A stretch of 39,179 nucleotides of DNA from Hyphomicrobiales bacterium (GCA_900468805.1 UEIF01000050.1:1-39179), one strand, 5' to 3'; positions 19,956 to 27,947 are shown, counted from the stretch's first letter. Translations and numbers: made by a program. Notes: generated by a model not told the origin, from the sequence alone.

Positions 19956-21040
19956 GCTTCCTTAAGTGCAGATAGAAAATAGGCAAAACGAATGAATTTT
20001 TGACGACCTACGTTCGTCTTCTCAGTGCAGGCAGACACAAAAGCATCGAGAGAAGCTTCGTCTGCTGCTTCCCCGTCCTCCTCGCCGATCTCACCCTCCT
20101 CATTTGCGGAAGCACTTAATTTATCGTTTAATGCACTTAAGCTATTGCCCATGGCAAGAATGTCTTCCAGTTCCGTTTTATGATCGTCATCGAGAGTCGA
20201 AGTGACGAGACCGGGATGCAAAAGCTCGCATATCGCCGCAATTAGCGTATAAAAAACGTGTTTACTGGCCAGCCGAGGGTAATTTGCCAGTGAATTCTGA
20301 TGCCAATAGCCAAATGCCTCTTTTAGATATTCTTCATAGTCATCTTCTTTTGCAAAGCTGGCATTATAATCTTTATAAATTGCATCAATTTCCGGCGGGC
20401 GGGTCGTCGTGAAGCCTCGGTCCAGAATATAGACGATATCGGACATTAGCCGAGTATCAGCCATGCGAATTACATCTCGACGCGAAATAACTCCAGCGTC
20501 AAAAAGCACCTCTCTAAAGGCCCTTGCCATGCGAAAAATGAACATCTTGAAAGGACCCTGAAATTTGGCATTTCTGAGTTCCTCTGAGTTAAGAGTAACG
20601 TTGTGGACGTTCATACGAGCGAATGACTCGCGTATTTCGTCTTCGCTGACTCCAGTAAATTCATCTATCGCCAATGAATATGAGAGGAAACGCCCCTGCA
20701 GGGTCTCGTCAAGATCCCTGTAGCGCTTTCCTCTCAATTCTTGGGTCTCAATCTTTGTCGAGATTCGCATCTTATTTTCGTAAAATAAGCGCAAAGCCTG
20801 ACTTCTTTGCTGCCCGTCAACAATCTCCTTGGTACTAGTTCTCGTTTTGAGATTGTATCTTACGTATAGAAATATCTTAGGGATCGGATACTCTAATAGT
20901 ATTGATTCAATGAAATAAGAACGAATATAAGGACTCCATATTCTATCGTCCCTTTGATAGTCTCTGTTCACAGTTATTTTGTTTGCGACAAGATCCTGAC
21001 AAAAGTCAGCAACCGATGTTGGCGACAAAGTTGCCTTCAT
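19952..21040 (-). CDS. DUF262-family protein with DGQQR motif
   Basis: The 362-residue protein has the DUF262 N-terminal signatures: VNRDYQRDDRIWS (24-36), EIVDGQQRSQALRLF (72-86, core D75-GQQR79) and SFARMNVHNVTLNSEELRNA. DUF262 is a ParB/sulfiredoxin-like domain found in GmrSD type IV restriction enzymes and in SspE, where it binds NTP or senses modified DNA. Those proteins carry a C-terminal HNH (DUF1524) nuclease, which I do not see here; the C-terminus instead has an acidic stretch (about 313-330) and ends in a helical segment. The gene overlaps the methyltransferase stop by 1 bp (TAATG) and the HEPN start by 4 bp. It probably senses DNA state and controls the adjacent effector (inference). 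Confidence 0.85.
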   Translation of the reverse strand: MKATLSPTSVADFCQDLVANKITVNRDYQRDDRIWSPYIRSYFIESILLEYPIPKIFLYVRYNLKTRTSTKEIVDGQQRSQALRLFYENKMRISTKIETQELRGKRYRDLDETLQGRFLSYSLAIDEFTGVSEDEIRESFARMNVHNVTLNSEELRNAKFQGPFKMFIFRMARAFREVLFDAGVISRRDVIRMADTRLMSDIVYILDRGFTTTRPPEIDAIYKDYNASFAKEDDYEEYLKEAFGYWHQNSLANYPRLASKHVFYTLIAAICELLHPGLVTSTLDDDHKTELEDILAMGNSLSALNDKLSASANEEGEIGEEDGEAADEASLDAFVSACTEKTNVGRQKFIRFAYFLSALKEA

Positions 21041-22227
21041 TATGCAGCCTCAAATATAGAAACAGTTTCGTTTGGCAACAATTGCCCAGACGCATAACTT
21101 CCCTTGTTTACTGTAACCATCGAATTTGTTGGAGCAAATGAAACTCTACTTTGCTCCTCAAAACCGCCAGTCTGAAACATCTCAGAGATAATTTTGGGAA
21201 GATCGACATATATTTCCTTGTAGTACGACGCCTGCGTAACAAACACAGCCGAACGAACAGATGATTCTGTTATATTCCTTATGGACGACTGCATACTTGA
21301 TAAATATTTTCCATAAAACTTTAGATAGTACCCAGTTGAAGCTTTGGATGAATGTTTCTCTATTTGATCAAGGACATCGACCGCCGTTTCGCTATCCGAT
21401 ACCGAAAACGCATCCTTCGAGATACCTAGTCGGCCCGTTAAAACACTGCCGGTCATATTCCAACGTAGATTTCCAAGATCTATCATTTCAAATTCACTTA
21501 AATATAGCAGCTCAGGAAGCGTCTTTTTCACATAGTCAAGGCGCGTCAAGTATGGGGGGGACGTGATTACGTGACTAACTTCAGAGGGTATATTCCAGCT
21601 AATAAAATTAGCAGTTTCAATCCTAGGAGGTGTTCGTAGCGACGTCAACTCCAGAATGTCGACCTTGTTCAGGGTGCTCTCGACCTCATTCCGGAGTGCA
21701 GTAAGCAGATCTGTCTTCGCGATCAAAGACTGCGAAATACGCTCAATGGAAAACCATGTGGGATTTCTCGTTCTTGCGCGGCTGTAGATTTGCCGTACCG
21801 CGTTCGCCACGAACAAATGCAAAATATGTTGGCTAATTTCACTATGGCTAGCCAACGCCGCACGTGTAAATGCGGCACCCATCTTGTGGGGAGGCCCGCT
21901 CTCAGGCACCGTATCCATAAGCGAAGACATACATTCGAGCAGCGTGCGGCACGCCTGGGCAACAATAGAGCTTTGAAGCAACTTAAAGTTGGCAACAACA
22001 CGCATAAACGGATTAATATCAACGCCTATCGACTGAATCCCGTTTTCAGCACAAACCGTAGTGGTTGTGCCTGAACCGTTCCATGGATCTAAAACCACAT
22101 CGGTTCGCTCTACGCCCAGATATTCGAGTAGTGTTTTTACAAAGCTCGCACTAAAGCCCGCGTAATATGGATACACCTGAGTCCGTTTTAGATGTGGAGT
22201 GAGCTTACTTGTGGCTAATATGTCCAT
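21040..22227 (-). CDS. DNA methyltransferase (N4-cytosine/N6-adenine type)
   Basis: The 395-residue protein has AdoMet-binding motif I as VVLDPWNGSGTT (45-54) followed by the acidic SIGVDINPF strand, and catalytic motif IV as ITSPPYLTRLDY (221-232). The SPPY form is most frequent in N4-cytosine enzymes, but N6-adenine cannot be excluded. Motif I precedes motif IV, with about 170 residues between them holding a helical insert that may recognise the target; this resembles the beta/gamma group order. It is the first gene of the three-gene cassette and no restriction endonuclease accompanies it. The start at 22227 has only a weak ribosome binding site. Its likely role is self-marking of the host chromosome (inference). 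Confidence 0.88.
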   Translation of the reverse strand: MDILATSKLTPHLKRTQVYPYYAGFSASFVKTLLEYLGVERTDVVLDPWNGSGTTTTVCAENGIQSIGVDINPFMRVVANFKLLQSSIVAQACRTLLECMSSLMDTVPESGPPHKMGAAFTRAALASHSEISQHILHLFVANAVRQIYSRARTRNPTWFSIERISQSLIAKTDLLTALRNEVESTLNKVDILELTSLRTPPRIETANFISWNIPSEVSHVITSPPYLTRLDYVKKTLPELLYLSEFEMIDLGNLRWNMTGSVLTGRLGISKDAFSVSDSETAVDVLDQIEKHSSKASTGYYLKFYGKYLSSMQSSIRNITESSVRSAVFVTQASYYKEIYVDLPKIISEMFQTGGFEEQSRVSFAPTNSMVTVNKGSYASGQLLPNETVSIFEAA

Positions 22228-22295
22228 GATATAGGCTTGTCCAATTCAATCAGCGTAGCCTCTTTGAATCGACTGCTGAATTTTTATAATAACAT

Positions 22296-22311
22296 GCCGT
22301 TCTCGAACGGC
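22296..22311. promoter_or_regulatory. Palindrome upstream of the MTase cassette
   Basis: GCCGTTC and GAACGGC form perfect 7-bp arms around two bases, 69 bp upstream of the methyltransferase start. It could be an operator for autoregulation, as is common in modification operons, though no dedicated control protein is encoded. The rest of 22228-22584 holds no gene. Confidence 0.4.
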
Positions 22312-22584
22312 TTGAACGAATTTGTCTGGTCACACAGTTTTGCACATAGTTGTCGAAAGTTGCGCCCATGAAACGCAGTGGCTGTGCGTCGTTTCGAGTC
22401 GCATCTGCGTGACGACTGTCGCGCTTGCGGACATGAACTGAATAGCGAGCGGCCGATAGAACCCTCATGGGCCTCCGATCCCGGCCTCACTTGCAAAGCC
22501 CCCCAGGCTCCACCCTGCAGATATCCCTCCACCCACATCCGCGACTCCTGCTACACCTTCCCTCCTCACCCAAAAGGAGCCCGC

Positions 22585-23051
22585 ATGCGCCTACCCGCCC
22601 TCATTCTCGGCCTAGCCCTCTCCGCGCTGATCGCCTCTCCCGTCTTCGCCGCGACCTACAAAACCCCAAAAGCGCTCCTCCAAGCCCTTTACGCCTTCGA
22701 CACCGACACCGCTTCAGACGACGCCCCCTCGCCCTATTCGGCCTTCTTCTCCGACCACCTGAACGAGATGCTGCGGGCCGATATCGACAACACGCCTGAC
22801 GGAGAAGTCGGAGCGATCGATTTCGATCCCGTCATTGCCGGACAGGATGGCGAGGCTGATAACCTCAAGATCGGCCAGTCGATCCTACTGGACGACCGGG
22901 CCGAACTGGAGGTGCAATTCCGCAATGGCGAAGAGGGACGCTCTACTACACGCTGGTGAAGGAGCATGGCGGCTGGAAGGTGGAGGATATTGCCAACCAG
23001 CAGGGCGAAGAGCCGTGGAGCCTCAGTGCGCTGCTGGGCGACGCGCAATAG
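22585..23051 (+). pseudogene. DUF3828-like exported protein, frameshifted
   Basis: ATG 22585 follows AAAAGGAG at ideal spacing. The protein begins with a signal peptide (MRLPALILGLALSALIASP, cleavage after VFA) and a region resembling DUF3828 (LLQALYAFDT, IDFDPVIAGQDGEADN). In the first frame it stops at 22959 after 124 residues. The next frame, entered at 22941, continues with LYYTLVKEHGGWKVEDIAN and ends SALLGDAQ at 23051, the expected end of this family. One missing base near 22938-22941 explains both pieces; the repaired protein would be about 155 residues. This may be a genuine pseudogene or a sequence error. Confidence 0.72.
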
Positions 23052-23481
23052 GCGGCCCTGAGCGCGTGGAATGTCATTGCCACCGAACCAGCCTTCGGCA
23101 GCGGCGGCACCCTCTGAAACGAGCCGGGTTTATTAGCGCCCGGTCATTGCAATGGCCGGCCCGCACCCCATATCCCACCATGGCGGCATATGGAATAAAG
23201 CCGCCTTTTGCATCGGTTTCCCGATGCCCTCAAGGGAAGACGCGCTGTCTTCCGACACTCTGCAAAACAGCTTTTTCGAAGCGATCCTGAGCAGCATGGC
23301 CGCGCCCGCAAGGGCTGGCAAAGAGCAATGTCTCTCATACGCCCAGGACATTTAAGAGACCGTGCTGAAAAAGACCTCTGACGCATTCGATGATGAGCCG
23401 TGCATATCCCGCCTGCATCAGGCGTGGCCGCTTATGCGTCCTTGGCAGGAGCCGGAGGCACCAATTTCTGGAGAAACTGCG
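23052..23481. other. Intergenic stretch without a supported gene
   Basis: The 430 bp contain short open frames on both strands (for example 23152-23355) but none has a convincing ribosome binding site or recognisable product. I see no clear terminator or promoter here. Confidence 0.5.
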
Positions 23482-23748
23482 ATGTCCCTGATTTTCCCCA
23501 ATAGAAGCCGCAGCTTCGACGAGGGCCGCGATGGGGTTCGTTTCTCCGGCTATGACGGCATGTTCGAGGTGCGGTTTCTGATCGAGGCGAGCGCGCTGCG
23601 CTCCATCGCGCAGACGGGCCACTCGGAAGCCGAATGCCTGAGCGCCTTCGATGCGGCGCGCCCCTCCATTCTGGAGGCGGCATCCGGTGTCTACGGCCGC
23701 GGCGGCAAGGACATGTATACGCTGACGGAGAAGGATATCCGTCGCTAA
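23482..23748 (+). CDS. DUF1488 family protein
   Basis: The 88-residue protein has the DUF1488 pattern: MSLIFPNRSRSFDE at the front, GVRFSGYDGMFEVRFLIEAS in the middle and ASGVYGRGGKDMYTLTEKDI at the end. The family is frequent in proteobacteria and its function is unknown. The start at 23482 has TGGAG upstream with suitable spacing; the frame is open to 23362, but the extra 40 residues do not fit the family. A palindromic repeat follows directly after the stop. Confidence 0.82.
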   Translation: MSLIFPNRSRSFDEGRDGVRFSGYDGMFEVRFLIEASALRSIAQTGHSEAECLSAFDAARPSILEAASGVYGRGGKDMYTLTEKDIRR

Positions 23749-23848
23749 AGCATATCGCGCAATAGTGCGCAGCGGTTTGCGACAACGACATGCGCGAGAC
23801 AAGGACGTAAAGCGTGGCAGGCGAATCCTGGAGATCGCGACACGCTTC
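23748..23848. repeat. Rhizobial intergenic palindromic repeat
   Basis: About 100 bp immediately after the DUF1488 stop. One half runs from GCATATCGCGCAATAGTGCG to GACAACGACATGC. The other has arms AAGCGTG (23810-23816) and CACGCTT (23841-23847). The composition and phrases match a repeat I recognise as scattered through Rhizobium intergenic regions. It may act in mRNA 3'-end formation. Confidence 0.65.
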
Positions 23849-23886
23849 AGTTTCACGCCCGGGATGAACCGGCACGGAGATGAGAC

Positions 23887-24153
23887 ATGTCAGTCAACAG
23901 AAAACATCTGAGCGTGGTGGACAAGCGCCCGCGTGCTCACCCCGAAGACGCCGATCTCGAAACGGCTGTCTACGATGCGCTTGCCCATACGGGCGATCTC
24001 GACCCCAGCTATATTTTCGTGACGGCACACGGCAGCGACGTCACGCTCGCGGGCTGGGTTCACGTCAGCGAAGAAATCTCGCTCGCCGAGCAGGTGACCC
24101 TGCGGACACGCGGCGTGCGCAGCGTTCACAACGAACTGTCGCGGGATCTTTAG
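23887..24153 (+). CDS. BON-domain protein
   Basis: The 88-residue protein contains one BON domain (about 22-85): LETAVYDALAHTGDLDPS, then IFVTAHGSDVTLAGWVHVSEE and VTLRTRGVRSVHNEL. BON domains bind phospholipid or ligands and occur in stress and envelope proteins such as OsmY. No signal peptide is visible, so it may stay in the cytoplasm. GGAGATGAGAC precedes the ATG. It could act in osmotic or envelope stress (inference). Confidence 0.85.
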   Translation: MSVNRKHLSVVDKRPRAHPEDADLETAVYDALAHTGDLDPSYIFVTAHGSDVTLAGWVHVSEEISLAEQVTLRTRGVRSVHNELSRDL

Positions 24154-24167
24154 CGCACCCATTCGTC

Positions 24168-24187
24168 TCGGCGCGGCTGCGCGCCGA
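24168..24187. terminator. GC-rich hairpin after the BON gene
   Basis: TCGGCGCG and CGCGCCGA form a perfect 8-bp stem with a 4-nt loop, 14 bp after the stop. There is no U-tract, so terminator function is uncertain. The rest of 24154-24339 is GC-rich with no gene seen. Confidence 0.4.
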
Positions 24188-24339
24188 CCTCCGGCAAAGC
24201 TCGAACGCAGGCCGGAGGCGAGGAGCCCGGCCCCAGCGCCGGGTTCCGCGTTGCCGGGCGCGAGCCGCCCGTAAGCCGAAGCCGGTTCCCCCACACACGA
24301 CCGATTCGCGATCGGCCCCAAACGACCGATGGATAAGCT

Positions 24340-24645
24340 ATGCGCAAGAAAATCGACAAGATCACCAGACAGGCCCCTTCCGCCACAGGCCGGCACGCCA
24401 CCGCCAATGAAAGCCGCCCTGCCCAAAACCCCTCCGCTAAGGAGATGATCGCCGAAGCCGAATCCGCCCGCGCTGCGGTGGATGCGGCCCGCGATGAGGC
24501 GGCTGTGGGGGAAGAGGCCGGCGAAGGCGAAGCGGGCGACAAGACGCCAACCGGCGATCCGCTTCCGACAATGGAAGAGCTGGAACTGGCCCGGGACGAT
24601 CACAGCAGGAAGATCGTCGGAAGAGAGGCGGATGGGGAGGATTGA
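24340..24645 (+). CDS. Small acidic hypothetical protein
   Basis: The frame encodes 101 residues of low complexity: a basic front (MRKKIDKITRQAP), an Ala/Glu-rich middle and an acidic end (KIVGREADGED). It is probably disordered or a single helix. There is no signal peptide or membrane segment. The ribosome binding site is weak. I do not recognise a family; it could be a chance frame in GC-rich DNA. Confidence 0.45.
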   Translation: MRKKIDKITRQAPSATGRHATANESRPAQNPSAKEMIAEAESARAAVDAARDEAAVGEEAGEGEAGDKTPTGDPLPTMEELELARDDHSRKIVGREADGED

Positions 24646-24781
24646 GCTGTACAGGCGCGGCGGATTCGTTGCGCAAGGCAGGCTCGGAAAGCCGAACATG
24701 CGCGCCAGCATCGCCAAGCGGCTGCATTTTCTGTAGCGTGAATCGACAGAAACGCCACCGACCGGACTCGGACAACAAGCA

Positions 24782-25168
24782 ATGCCAGAACTGCGCATCA
24801 ACCCCTTCCCCTCGCCCGATGAATTCGCCGCTCTCTGGGCCGCCGCCTGGGATGGCGCGCAGGCGCCGGATTTTACCGGCATCCTGCCGCGCAGCCTTGC
24901 CCATGTCGGCGCCTATGACGAGAACAAGCTGATCGGCTTCGTCAATGTCGCCTGGGATGGCGGCATTCATGCCTTTATCCTCGATACCTGTGTGCATCCG
25001 GATCTGCGCCGGCAGGGCATTGCCACACAGCTGGTGATGGAGGCAACGCGGATCGCGCGGGAGCGCGGGGCGGAATGGCTGCATGTCGATTACGAGCCGC
25101 ATCTTCAGGGCTTTTACCGCGCCTGCGGCTTCAGGCCGACCGAGGCTGGGCTGATACAGCTCGGCTAG
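24782..25168 (+). CDS. GNAT-family N-acetyltransferase
   Basis: The 128-residue protein has GNAT motif A as LDTCVHPDLRRQGIATQLV (the RRQGIA acetyl-CoA pyrophosphate loop) and motif B as LHVDYEPHLQGFYRACGFRPT. These end the domain in the usual place. It transfers an acetyl group from acetyl-CoA to an unknown small molecule or protein amine. It converges with the exonuclease gene, the two stops being 11 bp apart. Confidence 0.88.
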   Translation: MPELRINPFPSPDEFAALWAAAWDGAQAPDFTGILPRSLAHVGAYDENKLIGFVNVAWDGGIHAFILDTCVHPDLRRQGIATQLVMEATRIARERGAEWLHVDYEPHLQGFYRACGFRPTEAGLIQLG

Positions 25169-25179
25169 ACGGGGAGACC

Positions 25180-25788
25180 CTACGACAGAAGCGGGCGGTA
25201 ACCGCCGCCGGGTTCGCGCCGGGTCAGGAAGAAATGCAGGAGGTTGGCATAGCCGCGGGCATCGTCGATGGCGCGGTGCGTGTGCTCGATATTGCCGAGC
25301 CATTCGCGCGGATAATGGGCGATATCGCATTCCCAGGGGCTGCGGCCCGTCGCACCCGCCACCAGCGACAGGATGCAGAGCGGCGGATGGCGGAACAGGC
25401 GGTCGGCGACCCACGGCCCTTCGAACAGCGGCCGGCCGGTGAAGCGCTTCAGGTAATGATCGAGCCAGGGGCCGTCGAGCGCGACCGGATGCGCAGCGAA
25501 GATCGGCTCGGCGCGCAAGGATTTCACCCAGGCGATGAAGCGGGAGATGACCTCGGCTCCGGGCTCGGCATTGTCAGTCGCGGCGGCAAAGGCTTGCGGG
25601 TGGGCCTGCCAGAAAGCCATGGTCACAGGGTCGCGCCCGGCTCCCTCGAGCGGCTGCAGCACGGCTTCGAATTCGCCGACGATCCGGCCGGTCTCGGAGA
25701 GGGCAACGGAGGCGAAGGAGAGCATCGAATGGGTGCCCGGTATGGGGCCGTCGAATTCGCAATCGGTGACGATGTAGATATGCGGCAC
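25180..25788 (-). CDS. DEDDh 3'-5' exonuclease family protein
   Basis: The 202-residue protein has the three exonuclease motifs: Exo I TDCEFDG (Asp9, Glu11), Exo II around DGPWLDHYL (Asp110) and Exo III HRAIDDARGYANLL (His171, Asp176). It belongs with RNase T/DNA polymerase III epsilon-type exonucleases and would trim RNA or single-stranded DNA using two metal ions. The start is GTG at 25788, with GGGAG about 11 nt upstream. It is a stand-alone gene and the physiological substrate is unknown. Confidence 0.85.
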   Translation of the reverse strand: MPHIYIVTDCEFDGPIPGTHSMLSFASVALSETGRIVGEFEAVLQPLEGAGRDPVTMAFWQAHPQAFAAATDNAEPGAEVISRFIAWVKSLRAEPIFAAHPVALDGPWLDHYLKRFTGRPLFEGPWVADRLFRHPPLCILSLVAGATGRSPWECDIAHYPREWLGNIEHTHRAIDDARGYANLLHFFLTRREPGGGYRPLLS

Positions 25789-25942
25789 GCGCGATGTGCT
25801 CCCAGGTCTGCTTTGATCTTGGAGTGAGCATAGCCGGATATTTGGCTATTGCCATGGGGGCGTCCCACGATAGCCCGTCGCCGTTGCCTCTCTCCCCGAA
25901 AAGCCAATCCGGGAGCGAAAAAGCCGCCCAGCCCACAAAAAA

Positions 25943-25969
25943 ATGCCCGGCCACATCATGGCCGGGCAT
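25943..25969 (-). terminator. Rho-independent terminator of the small secreted-protein gene
   Basis: ATGCCCGGCCA and TGGCCGGGCAT form an 11-bp stem with a 5-nt loop, followed on the minus strand by seven U (A tract 25937-25943). It lies 20 bp after the stop of the gene at 25989. Confidence 0.88.
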
Positions 25970-25988
25970 CCTTCGACCCACGCTGCGA

Positions 25989-26318
25989 TCAATTGTTATG
26001 TGAGGCGCAGGCTTCGTCCATCGGGGTGGCGTTGCTGGTGCCGCCCTGCGTCTGCAGCTTGCCGGAGCCGGTGCCTGAGCTGCTGGCGTGGTCGGGGCAG
26101 TCGGGCTTTTTCATCTTCATCGCGCCGCCCGTCGTGCTGCCGGTCGTGGTCTTGTCCATCGCGGCAGGCTTCTTCTTCATATCGGTGCCGGCGCCGCCGC
26201 CGGAATCGGTGGTGTTCTTATCCATGGTGGCGCCTGTGGGAGCCGGGTTGGACTGGGCGAAGGCTGATGTGGCCATGCCGAGGGCGAGCAGCGAGGCTGC
26301 GACAATTCTCATGCGCAT
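25989..26318 (-). CDS. Small exported low-complexity protein
   Basis: The 109-residue protein has a clear signal peptide (MRMRIVAASLLALGMATSAFA) followed by Thr/Gly/Lys/Met-rich repeats such as MDKTTTGSTTGG and MDKNTTDSGGG. The end (PDCPDHASSSG, DEACASHNN) holds two cysteines that could form a disulfide. Similar short exported proteins occur in many rhizobia without assigned function. ATG 26318 lies 8 nt after AGGAG. A strong terminator follows, so it is transcribed alone. Confidence 0.75.
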   Translation of the reverse strand: MRMRIVAASLLALGMATSAFAQSNPAPTGATMDKNTTDSGGGAGTDMKKKPAAMDKTTTGSTTGGAMKMKKPDCPDHASSSGTGSGKLQTQGGTSNATPMDEACASHNN

Positions 26319-26354
26319 TGGCATTCTCCTAGGTGGATCAGTTGGTTGACCCAT

Positions 26355-26549
26355 ATGGAACCGCTGGTGATGGCGATTGTTCCCCGGCGATGTCCACAGT
26401 TTTCTCCTGCGCAATTCCTGGACGAGCTGGGCTGCAGGTTTCAATCAAGCTACATTAGCCAGATCGCATGCGCCGGAGGACGGATATTTCCCGAATACCT
26501 CATCGAAATGGCTGAAGCGACACGGTCGGAGGAGACGAAGGCCGCATAA
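26355..26549 (+). CDS. Doubtful small open frame before a plus-strand terminator
   Basis: An open frame of 64 residues starts at ATG 26355 and ends at 26549. It has no recognisable domain and no clear ribosome binding site. It is listed only because a good plus-strand terminator follows at 26593, which implies some plus-strand transcript here; a small RNA is an equal possibility. Confidence 0.22.
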   Translation: MEPLVMAIVPRRCPQFSPAQFLDELGCRFQSSYISQIACAGGRIFPEYLIEMAEATRSEETKAA

Positions 26550-26592
26550 GGAGGCAGGCGGAAACGAGCCGCCACGCCCATCATCTGATCTC

Positions 26593-26621
26593 AAGCCCGG
26601 AAAACCCCACCGGGCTTTTTT
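26593..26621 (+). terminator. Rho-independent terminator
   Basis: AGCCCGG (26593-26599) and CCGGGCT (26609-26615) form a 7-bp stem, followed by a T-tract to 26621. It is oriented for plus-strand transcription, yet no well-supported plus-strand gene lies just upstream. Confidence 0.75.
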
Positions 26622-26720
26622 CTCGCGCCGTCGTACCGGGCATTGGCGGCAATCCAGAGACGCGGGCCGTAGTGGTGGCGAGCAAGGCGGATTGACGGGA
26701 AAAAGGCCGGCTGCCTGCCC

Positions 26721-27557
26721 CTATTTCCCGAGATAGGTCTGCAGGAAGTCATGAACGGTGGCGATCGACTGCTCTGCCGCAGCCGCATTATATTCCTCCA
26801 CATGCCCGAACACCGTCTTCGGTTTCGTCATCGCCTCATCATCGAAATCGTGGCGCGCGCCCGGATAAACATGAAGCTCGATCGGCGGCCCCTTGCCGCT
26901 GAGATTGGCGATCCGCCTGCGGCATTTCTCGGCCGGGCTCCAGTCATCGAGTTCGCCGACCATGATCAGCGTCGGTACGGTCGCATCGCTCTCATGCACG
27001 GCACAGACGGGATAATAGGCAACCGCCGCCTTGAACTTTTCATCCATCAGCTGCTCGTTCCCGTCGATCTTCGTCGCCTCCAGCGTCGCAATCCCGCCGG
27101 CCGAAAAGCCCATCAGCGCCACGCGGCTGGCATCGATGAAGCCCTGTTTCGACAGGAAATCCAGACCGCCATAGGCATCGAAGACGCGATCGGGAAGATA
27201 GGTCTTGCAGGTATTCTCAATGTTGCGGCTGGTGAAACTATCGACAACCAGCACGGCATAACCCCAGGAGGCCAGCTGCTCCGGCCAGGCATCCTTCACG
27301 TGAGACCGGATACCGCCGCATCCATGCATCAGCACGACAGCCGGAAACGGCCCGTCACCCTGCGGGCGGGTCAGATAACCGATCAATGGTGTCGCCTGCA
27401 GTGATGGCAGCGCCTCGCCCTGTTCCTTCGCCTTGCGCTCCCGAAACGGGCTTGGCTTCACGACGGCGCTGTCGAAGTGAACCAGCTCGTCGGCCCGGGC
27501 TTGCGAGAGGATGAGAAGGAAGAGAGCGAGACAGAGGAAGAGACGGGGGAATTTCAC
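26721..27557 (-). CDS. Exported dienelactone hydrolase-family protein
   Basis: The 278-residue alpha/beta hydrolase has a signal peptide (FPRLFLCLALFLLILSQARA) and an AVVLMHGCGG oxyanion-hole segment. The nucleophile elbow is GFSAGG (Ser152), the acid is in VGELDDWSP (Asp204 or Asp205) and the base is His236 in GARHDFDD. Classical dienelactone hydrolases use Cys as nucleophile, so this is a serine-type relative, with unknown ester or lactone substrate. Mature protein would be periplasmic. Start is GTG at 27557, with GAGG about 9 nt upstream. Confidence 0.86.
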   Translation of the reverse strand: MKFPRLFLCLALFLLILSQARADELVHFDSAVVKPSPFRERKAKEQGEALPSLQATPLIGYLTRPQGDGPFPAVVLMHGCGGIRSHVKDAWPEQLASWGYAVLVVDSFTSRNIENTCKTYLPDRVFDAYGGLDFLSKQGFIDASRVALMGFSAGGIATLEATKIDGNEQLMDEKFKAAVAYYPVCAVHESDATVPTLIMVGELDDWSPAEKCRRRIANLSGKGPPIELHVYPGARHDFDDEAMTKPKTVFGHVEEYNAAAAEQSIATVHDFLQTYLGK

Positions 27558-27692
27558 GGAACGACCTCGGTCGGGATGAGTTGCTGATGCACGCCAAGCA
27601 ACTTGTGGGAGATGAAGCCCCCGTCAAGGCGATGCGGCGGAAAGGCGCAGCACTCGTCCTATCAAGTCTGTGAAAAAAGAAACCTACGCTGG

Positions 27693-27827
27693 AGCCCCCT
27701 CACCCTAACCCTCTCCCCGCTGGGTAGAGGGGACGTGGCATACGACGCCTTAGAGAATGCGGAGGCGGTGCGGCAAACCCTTCTCCCCTCGGGGAGAAGG
27801 TGGCCCGAAGGGCCGGATGAGGGGGCC
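27693..27827. repeat. RIME-like palindromic mosaic element, full copy
   Basis: The element opens with CCCCCTCACCCTAACCCTCT and a CCCC/GGGG hairpin, continues through about 50 bp of spacer, then has a second hairpin (TTCTCCCCTCGGGGAGAA) and closes with GGATGAGGGGG, the inverse of its opening. Two large palindromes with this composition are typical of rhizobial intergenic mosaic elements. The right half recurs inside uvrB. The whole 27558-27947 gap holds no gene. Confidence 0.75.
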
Positions 27828-27947
27828 GATGCCGGTAATTGGCGCGATCCATCTATCCAAGAAATTGTTCATCCGGCTAGCCCTCAACCGACACGAGGTT
27901 CATCGCAAGGAGCGGAGACATAGACTGTCGGCGCATCCAAGATGTCT

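Noticed and set aside
19311..22227. Prophage or transposon interpretation of the AT-rich island
   Set aside because: No integrase, transposase, structural phage gene or flanking direct repeat was found.
23133..23351. Short overlapping frames on both strands
   Set aside because: Neither strand has a good start signal or recognisable product.
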